Source: Prevotella sp. | Lineage (GTDB): Bacteria; Bacteroidota; Bacteroidia; Bacteroidales; Dysgonomonadaceae | Direction: 5' to 3' | Assembly (NCBI GenBank): GCA_031260865.1 | Contig: JAISKQ010000066.1 | Coordinates: forward strand, 1 to 10,499 | DNA: 10,499 nucleotides | Shown: positions 6,304 to 10,499 of the stretch, one piece after another | Layout of the letters: each line of letters begins with the position of its first letter | Numbering within the stretch: the stretch's first letter is position 1 | The notes under the pieces: generated by a model | Seen by the model: only the letters and a program-made list of their open reading frames with translations | What the model was told of the DNA's origin: nothing | Database searches by the model: none | Made by a program: the position numbers and the translations under genes

Positions 6304-6927
6304 ATGTTAGTAAACCTATCAGTAAAAGAATTTTTAGCCAAGACGGCAGGAAATGATCCGGTTCCCGGCGGGGGAAGTATCGCGGCGTTAAATGCGGCTA
6401 TCGCGTCGGCATTGACCGAAATGGTCGCTAACCTTACCATCGGTAAGAAGAAGTATGAAGATAAAGAAGCGTTGATGAAAAAGATTGTCGGTATAGCCAA
6501 CAACTATCAGGTATCTTTCATTAAGGATATAGATTCCGATTCGGATGCTTATAATACTGTCTTCAACGCGTTTAGGCTGCCTAAAGAAACCGAAGAAGAA
6601 AAGGCGGAGCGTAGCGGTCAAATACAGGCGGCGACAAAAATAGCGGCGGAAATACCCATGGAAGTAGCCCGGAAGGCAGTGGATATAATGGACATTATAG
6701 AGCAAGTGTCCGAAAACGGTAATCAAAATGCTATAACAGATGCCTGTGTAGCCATGATGACAGCTCGTACCGCCGTTTTAGGCGCTATATTGAATGTAAA
6801 GATCAATTTGTCCTCGATCAAGGATATAGAATATGTAGCGCTAATGAGGCAGGAAGCCAACTACCTTGAAAGCGAGGCGATAGCGAAAGAACAGAAATTG
6901 TTGTGTAAAATGAGTAAAATACTATAA
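6304..6927 (+). CDS. fchA: formiminotetrahydrofolate cyclodeaminase (stand-alone FtcD C-terminal half)
   Basis: A protein of the cyclodeaminase/cyclohydrolase family with 207 residues. In this setting it most likely converts 5-formimino-tetrahydrofolate to 5,10-methenyl-tetrahydrofolate and ammonia, completing carbon transfer from histidine. Family landmarks are the glycine-rich Pro-Val-Pro-Gly-Gly-Gly-Ser at 19-25, Ala-Asn-Leu-Thr-Ile-Gly-Lys-Lys-Lys-Tyr at 42-51, Asp-Ser-Asp-Ala-Tyr-Asn at 79-84, Glu-Ile-Pro-Met-Glu-Val-Ala at 116-122, and Asn-Ala-Ile-Thr-Asp at 142-146. The predicted structure is all-helical, as in the fused FTCD domain. It lies after hutI rather than next to ftcD, and hutH begins four bases after its stop, so those two are tightly linked. 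Methenyl-tetrahydrofolate cyclohydrolase activity is an alternative shared by the family; the symbol is tentative, the family is not. Confidence 0.92.
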   Translation: MLVNLSVKEFLAKTAGNDPVPGGGSIAALNAAIASALTEMVANLTIGKKKYEDKEALMKKIVGIANNYQVSFIKDIDSDSDAYNTVFNAFRLPKETEEEKAERSGQIQAATKIAAEIPMEVARKAVDIMDIIEQVSENGNQNAITDACVAMMTARTAVLGAILNVKINLSSIKDIEYVALMRQEANYLESEAIAKEQKLLCKMSKIL

Positions 6928-6931
6928 GCCT

Positions 6932-8434
6932 ATGAAAAATGTCTATTATATCGGTTCCGGAAAACTGGACTTTGAAATCATTGAAAATATCATCAATAAG
7001 AACCTCAAGCTCGAATTAGCTCCCGAAGCCAAAGAACGAATACAGAAGTGCAGGGACTATTTGGATCGGAAAATAGAATCGCAGAAAACGCCGATGTATG
7101 GCATCACTACCGGATTCGGTTCGTTGTGTAACAAAAACATATCGCCCGCTGAATTGACCCGCTTGCAGGAAAACCTTGTCAAATCGCATGCTTGCAGCGT
7201 AGGGGAAGAAATATCGCCCGTTGTGGTCAAGTTGATGATGTTATTGAAGGCGCATGCCCTTTCGCTCGGCTATAGCGGTGTGCAAGTAATAACCGTCCAA
7301 CGCATTATCGACTTCTTTAACAACGATATTATACCTATCGTTTGCGACAGAGGATCACTGGGAGCATCCGGCGATTTAGCCCCGTTGGCGAACTTGTTTC
7401 TCCCCCTCATCGGAGCCGGCGACGTCTATTATCAGGGAAAGAAACGCGAAGCCATGAGCGTCCTTGACGAGTTTGGTTGGAAGCCGATCCGCCTGATGAG
7501 TAAAGAAGGACTTGCCTTATTGAATGGCACGCAGTTTATGAGCGCCAATGGCGTGTTCGCGATGTTAAGGGCGTTTAAGCTGTCGAAAAAGGCTGACTTA
7601 ATAGCCGCTCTTTCCCTTGAGGCGTTCGATGGCTGCATCGACCCTTTCTTGGATTGTCTGCACCAAATGAGACCGCACAAAGGGCAGATAGAAACAGCCG
7701 CCAACTTCCGAAAGTTGCTTGAGGACAGTGAACTTATCTCCCGAAAGAAAGAGCACGTGCAGGATCCGTACTCTTTCCGCTGTATTCCGCAAGTGCATGG
7801 AGCCACCAAAGACGCGATAAGATACGTCGCCTCCGTCCTGCTGACCGAGATAAATTCGGTAACGGACAATCCCACTATTTTTCCCGATGAGGATAAAATC
7901 ATCTCGGGCGGCAACTTCCATGGGCAACCGCTGGCTATTTCATACGACTTTCTGGCTATCGCCTTGTCCGAATTGGGCAATATATCCGAGAGGCGTGTGG
8001 CTCAGTTGATTATGGGACTGCGCGGGCTTCCCGAATTTCTTGTCGCTAATCCGGGTGTGAACTCCGGGTTTATGATACCGCAATACGCCTCCGCGTCGAT
8101 GGTTAGCCAGAACAAGATGTATTGCTACGCGGCGTCAAGCGACTCCATCGTATCTTCCAACGGACAGGAAGACCATGTGAGTATGGGCGCGAACGCGGCT
8201 ATCAAGCTGTTTAAAGTGATGGATAACCTGAATCATATACTTGCCATCGAGCTGATGAACGCGGCGCAGGGTATAGATTTCCGCCGCCCGTCCAAGACGT
8301 CGCCCCTTTTGGAAAACTTCCTGAAAGAATACCGTAAAGAGGTCGCTTTTGTAAACGATGATGTTATCATGTATAAGGAAATACATAAGACCGTGGCTTT
8401 CCTGAACCGGACGCCTTTGGATTTTATGGATTGA
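6932..8434 (+). CDS. hutH: histidine ammonia-lyase
   Basis: HutH removes ammonia from L-histidine to give trans-urocanate, the first and committed step of the pathway. The Ala145-Ser146-Gly147 triad, in Gly-Ser-Leu-Gly-Ala-Ser-Gly-Asp-Leu-Ala-Pro-Leu, cyclises by itself into the electrophilic MIO prosthetic group. Other active-site positions agree with the family: Tyr57 in Tyr-Gly-Ile-Thr-Thr-Gly-Phe-Gly, His86 in Lys-Ser-His (typical of histidine rather than aromatic amino-acid lyases), Asn198 in Leu-Leu-Asn-Gly-Thr-Gln, Tyr280 and Gln287 in the Pro-Tyr-Ser-Phe-Arg region, and Glu413 in Gly-Gln-Glu-Asp-His. The length of 500 residues is typical for a homotetrameric HAL. It is the last gene of the cluster even though it acts first. 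Its start lies four bases after fchA, and hairpins follow its stop, so the unit probably ends here. Confidence 0.97.
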   Translation: MKNVYYIGSGKLDFEIIENIINKNLKLELAPEAKERIQKCRDYLDRKIESQKTPMYGITTGFGSLCNKNISPAELTRLQENLVKSHACSVGEEISPVVVKLMMLLKAHALSLGYSGVQVITVQRIIDFFNNDIIPIVCDRGSLGASGDLAPLANLFLPLIGAGDVYYQGKKREAMSVLDEFGWKPIRLMSKEGLALLNGTQFMSANGVFAMLRAFKLSKKADLIAALSLEAFDGCIDPFLDCLHQMRPHKGQIETAANFRKLLEDSELISRKKEHVQDPYSFRCIPQVHGATKDAIRYVASVLLTEINSVTDNPTIFPDEDKIISGGNFHGQPLAISYDFLAIALSELGNISERRVAQLIMGLRGLPEFLVANPGVNSGFMIPQYASASMVSQNKMYCYAASSDSIVSSNGQEDHVSMGANAAIKLFKVMDNLNHILAIELMNAAQGIDFRRPSKTSPLLENFLKEYRKEVAFVNDDVIMYKEIHKTVAFLNRTPLDFMD

Positions 8435-8440
8435 TAAAGA

Positions 8441-8493
8441 GGGCTGTTTAAATTGAACGTTTAAAAATATTTTAAGAAACAGTTTTTAAGCCC
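8441..8493 (+). terminator. possible terminator hairpin after hutH
   Basis: GGGCT at 8441-8445 can pair with AGCCC at 8489-8493, enclosing a second possible pairing of CTGTTT (8444-8449) with AAACAG (8477-8482). A T-rich stretch (CATTTTTTATTT) follows at about 8501. The position seven bases after the hutH stop suits a transcript end, but the loop is long and the two pairings share bases. Confidence 0.35.
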
Positions 8494-8528
8494 TGATTGG
8501 CATTTTTTATTTATACTAATAAAAGATG

Positions 8529-8565
8529 GAAACGAGGTCTATTTTTTTGGCTTACACATCGTTTC
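8529..8565. repeat. seven-base inverted repeat in the hutH-GH109 gap
   Basis: GAAACGA at 8529-8535 and TCGTTTC at 8559-8565 are perfect complements around a 23-base loop, extendable by two G-T pairs. A run of seven T at 8542-8548 lies inside the loop. It could be a weak hairpin or an operator-like site for the following gene. Confidence 0.3.
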
Positions 8566-8584
8566 TGATATGATAAAATCAAAA

Positions 8585-8628
8585 AAAGGTAGTGTTTTTT
8601 ACGTGTAAACTAAAAAAGCACTACCTTT
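8585..8628. terminator. long hairpin, probable bidirectional-type terminator
   Basis: AAAGGTAGTGTTTTTT at 8585-8600 pairs with AAAAAAGCACTACCTTT at 8612-8628. The stem is about 16 base pairs with one bulged G and an 11-base loop. It lies 150 bases after hutH and 99 bases before the next gene, so it probably insulates the two units. No T-run follows the stem on the + strand, so classical intrinsic termination is not certain. Confidence 0.45.
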
Positions 8629-8726
8629 ATGCACTCTTTCCGAATGGGAAGAATAAAAGTAGAAAAATAGAACCTAATATCAATTCGCGCCTAACCGGGT
8701 AATTATTATAATTTTTAAAATTCAAC

Positions 8727-10112
8727 ATGAAAAAATTCGTTATTTTATTTACTGCTTGTTTACTATCGCTTACTTGTAGTAGTCAACAGCAAAAACAATC
8801 TTCTGTAATAAAGACTCCTGTGCCGGAACGTCCGGCAGGACAAACCGATGTGTTGGATCTACGGACAGCCCCGCTGCCTACGGTACGCGTCGCCTTTATA
8901 GGTCTGGGTATGCGTGGTCCCGGAGCCGTACAACGTATGACTTATATTCCCGGAGTGGAAATAGTCGCCTTGTGTGATGTGGAACAAAAGAATACGGAAA
9001 AAGTCAATGAGATGCTTGAGAAAAGAGGTTTCCCAAAAGCTCAGGAATTTTATGGAGATACCGCTATTTGGCGTAAAGTGACCGCTCTTCCCAATGTAGA
9101 TCTTATCTACATCGCCACAGACTGGAAACATCATGCCGTAATGGGAGTACAAGCCATGAAAGATGGGAAACATGTGGCGATTGAAGTTCCTTCGGCAATG
9201 AATATGGACGAAATCTGGGACTTGATCAATACTTCGGAACAAACCCGTAAACATTGCATGCAGCTCGAAAACTGTGTGTATGATTTCTTTGAATTAACAA
9301 CATTGAACATGGTTCAACAAGGCTTGTTAGGAGATGTGATACATGGCGAAGGCGCTTATATACACGGGCTTCAACCATATTGGGAAGAATACTGGAACGA
9401 CTGGCGCATGGATTTCAACAAAGAACACCGCGGCGATGTATATCCTACCCACGGATTAGGTCCTGTATGCCAGGCGATGAATATACACCGTGGCGATAAA
9501 CTGAATTACTTGGTGTCTATGGATACGAAAGCGATTGGTAACCCGGCGTTCCTGAAAGAAAAAAGGGGAGAAGAAGTAAAGGATTTCCGCAATGGAGACC
9601 ACACTTGCACCATGATCAGCACCGAAAATGGTAAATCTATATTAATAGAGCACAATGTGACTTCGCCTCGTCCTTATAACCGTATGTATCAGCTTACAGG
9701 CACAAAAGGTTTCGCTAATAAATATCCTTCGGAAGGCTATGCTTTGGGTAGTGAAGCGCTGGATCCGTCCCTGACCGCGAATCATGAAAACCTGACCGCC
9801 CACAGCTTTGTATCGGACGAAATACGCAAAGCCCTGATGGAAAAATACAAACACCCGATCGCAAAAGATATTGAAGACTTAGCGAAGAAAGTAGGCGGAC
9901 ATGGAGGTATGGACTTCATCATGGACTATCGCTTGATATATTGTTTGCAAAGAGGTCTTCCTCTTGATATGGATGTATATGACTTGGCGGAATGGTGCAG
10001 CTTGATTCCATTGACAGAACTCTCTCTTGATAATAGTTCGGCTCCTGTCGAAATTCCTGACTTCACGCGCGGAGCATGGAACAAACTGAACGGGCTGAAA
10101 TTCGCGCAATAA
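8727..10112 (+). CDS. GH109-type Gfo/Idh/MocA protein, putative alpha-N-acetylgalactosaminidase
   Basis: GH109 enzymes use bound NAD+ in a redox-assisted mechanism to remove terminal alpha-GalNAc, for instance from blood-group A antigen or mucin glycans. Residues 1-17 look like a signal peptide. Cys17 could carry a lipid, but Ser-Leu-Thr-Cys is a poor lipobox and no acidic export signal follows, so periplasmic location is the safer reading. The NAD-binding motif Gly59-Leu-Gly-Met-Arg-Gly64 starts a Rossmann fold, followed by His149-Val-Ala-Ile-Glu153-Val-Pro. Tyr239-Pro-Thr-His242-Gly-Leu-Gly matches the Tyr-x-x-His pair important in the characterised family member, and Gly-Gly-His392-Gly-Gly-Met-Asp adds a further conserved His. 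At 461 residues the length is normal. The gene stands alone between hairpins, apart from the hut pathway. Another sugar-related oxidoreductase function in the same superfamily remains possible. Confidence 0.88.
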   Translation: MKKFVILFTACLLSLTCSSQQQKQSSVIKTPVPERPAGQTDVLDLRTAPLPTVRVAFIGLGMRGPGAVQRMTYIPGVEIVALCDVEQKNTEKVNEMLEKRGFPKAQEFYGDTAIWRKVTALPNVDLIYIATDWKHHAVMGVQAMKDGKHVAIEVPSAMNMDEIWDLINTSEQTRKHCMQLENCVYDFFELTTLNMVQQGLLGDVIHGEGAYIHGLQPYWEEYWNDWRMDFNKEHRGDVYPTHGLGPVCQAMNIHRGDKLNYLVSMDTKAIGNPAFLKEKRGEEVKDFRNGDHTCTMISTENGKSILIEHNVTSPRPYNRMYQLTGTKGFANKYPSEGYALGSEALDPSLTANHENLTAHSFVSDEIRKALMEKYKHPIAKDIEDLAKKVGGHGGMDFIMDYRLIYCLQRGLPLDMDVYDLAEWCSLIPLTELSLDNSSAPVEIPDFTRGAWNKLNGLKFAQ

Positions 10113-10127
10113 GATTTTTTAATCTTA
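10110..10127 (+). terminator. short hairpin overlapping the GH109 stop codon
   Basis: TAAGATT and AATCTTA form a perfect seven-base stem with a TTTT loop, and the left arm begins with the TAA stop. The stem is AT-rich and therefore weak, and no T-run follows. It may add to the longer hairpin just downstream. Confidence 0.3.
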
Positions 10128-10136
10128 ATATTATTC

Positions 10137-10194
10137 TAATCAACTGACAAACAAGGAGATAATTGTTTTCAATGCCCTTTTTGTCAGTTGATTA
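10137..10194. terminator. 15-base perfect inverted repeat after the GH109 gene
   Basis: TAATCAACTGACAAA at 10137-10151 and TTTGTCAGTTGATTA at 10180-10194 are exact complements with a 28-base spacer. The position 25 bases after the stop suggests a transcript end or 3' stabilising hairpin. The long spacer and lack of a following T-run also allow an operator-like site or the ends of a small repeat element. Confidence 0.45.
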
Positions 10195-10416
10195 TGTATT
10201 TGTTAGCTCTTATATTCCTGAAGATGCAGAATAGAAAAGCAATCCCTTTATTTTTAATTGCAAGGTCACGGAGAAGCTTTCTATGTAAACCAACCCTACG
10301 AATTCGCGACATAGAGATACCTGCATCAGGCGGGCGCAAAATCGGGACTATATGTTTTAGATATTAATATATAATGATTATGGGATATAATACCCAAATG
10401 CAGAAAAACCGTACAA
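10195..10416. other. non-coding stretch of unknown origin
   Basis: No intact gene is visible in these 222 bases. One + frame from about 10258 to 10356 reads like protein (Gly-His-Gly-Glu-Ala-Phe-Tyr-Val-Asn-Gln-Pro-Tyr near its start, Gln-Ala-Gly-Ala-Lys-Ser-Gly-Leu-Tyr-Val near its end), but it has no ATG and is broken by a TAG at 10312-10314. It may be a decayed gene fragment or chance; I do not recognise a family. The last part (10360-10400) is AT-rich. Confidence 0.3.
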
Positions 10417-10492
10417 CGTCATTGCGAGGGCTTGCCCGAAGCAATCCAAACAGTTGATATGGATTGCTTCGTCGTTCCTCCTCGCAATGACG
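10417..10492. repeat. nested palindrome resembling a dispersed CGTCATTGCGAGG repeat
   Basis: Two perfect inverted repeats are nested. The outer arms are CGTCATTGCGAGG (10417-10429) and CCTCGCAATGACG (10480-10492). The inner arms are CGAAGCAATCC (10437-10447) and GGATTGCTTCG (10461-10471). The whole can fold into one long interrupted stem with a 13-base loop. From memory, elements with these arms recur as intergenic repeats in many unrelated bacterial genomes; no mobility gene is visible here. The window ends seven bases beyond the right arm. Confidence 0.8.
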
Positions 10493-10499
10493 AAGACGA

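Noticed and set aside
7432..7980. 182-residue frame on the - strand inside hutH
   Set aside because: Overlaps conserved hutH sequence and shows no recognisable motif; an effect of codon bias.
8540..8580. Promoter for the GH109 gene around TATTTTTTTG and the AT-rich stretch after it
   Set aside because: No TAnnTTTG box with a correctly spaced TTTG can be found, and the T-run lies in the loop of an inverted repeat.

Overview
The window reads as chromosomal DNA from a member of the Bacteroidota, most likely Bacteroidales. The reasons are the long (660-residue) form of urocanase, a formiminotransferase and a cyclodeaminase encoded as separate genes inside a histidine-degradation cluster, a GH109-type Gfo/Idh/MocA protein with a signal peptide, AT-rich leaders mostly lacking ribosome-binding sequences, and a perfect TAnnTTTG promoter box at 10-17. 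Family or genus cannot be settled from the sequence alone.

Layout, with all genes on the + strand. (1) 1-731: a short division-type gene (FtsB/DivIC family) and a small four-helix membrane protein, probably one transcription unit whose -7 box lies at the window edge. (2) 953-8434: a histidine-utilisation cluster in the order hutU, a secreted protein of unknown function, ftcD, hutI, fchA, hutH. Together these encode every step from histidine to glutamate, with the one-carbon unit passed to tetrahydrofolate: HutH makes urocanate and ammonia, HutU makes imidazolonepropionate, HutI makes formiminoglutamate, FtcD moves the formimino group to tetrahydrofolate, and the cyclodeaminase releases ammonia to give methenyl-tetrahydrofolate. 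No regulator or transporter gene is present here. (3) 8435-8726: a non-coding gap with three successive inverted repeats. (4) 8727-10112: a single GH109-like gene (putative alpha-N-acetylgalactosaminidase with an NAD-binding fold). (5) 10113-10499: a non-coding tail with two hairpins, a stretch of unknown origin and a nested palindrome that resembles a dispersed repeat.

The most unusual content lies between and inside the hut genes. A signal-peptide protein with a JAMM-like HxH...D motif starts two bases after hutU. Two related CCTCCTTT-type repeats occupy the gaps before ftcD and hutI. The second forms a TTCG-loop hairpin next to the hutI start and lies inside an 18-codon reading frame that begins one base after ftcD and ends in an ATGA overlap with hutI. 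A roughly 160-base octamer array with complementary halves separates hutI from fchA. These are leads rather than a demonstrated new system; the metabolic genes themselves look ordinary and intact.
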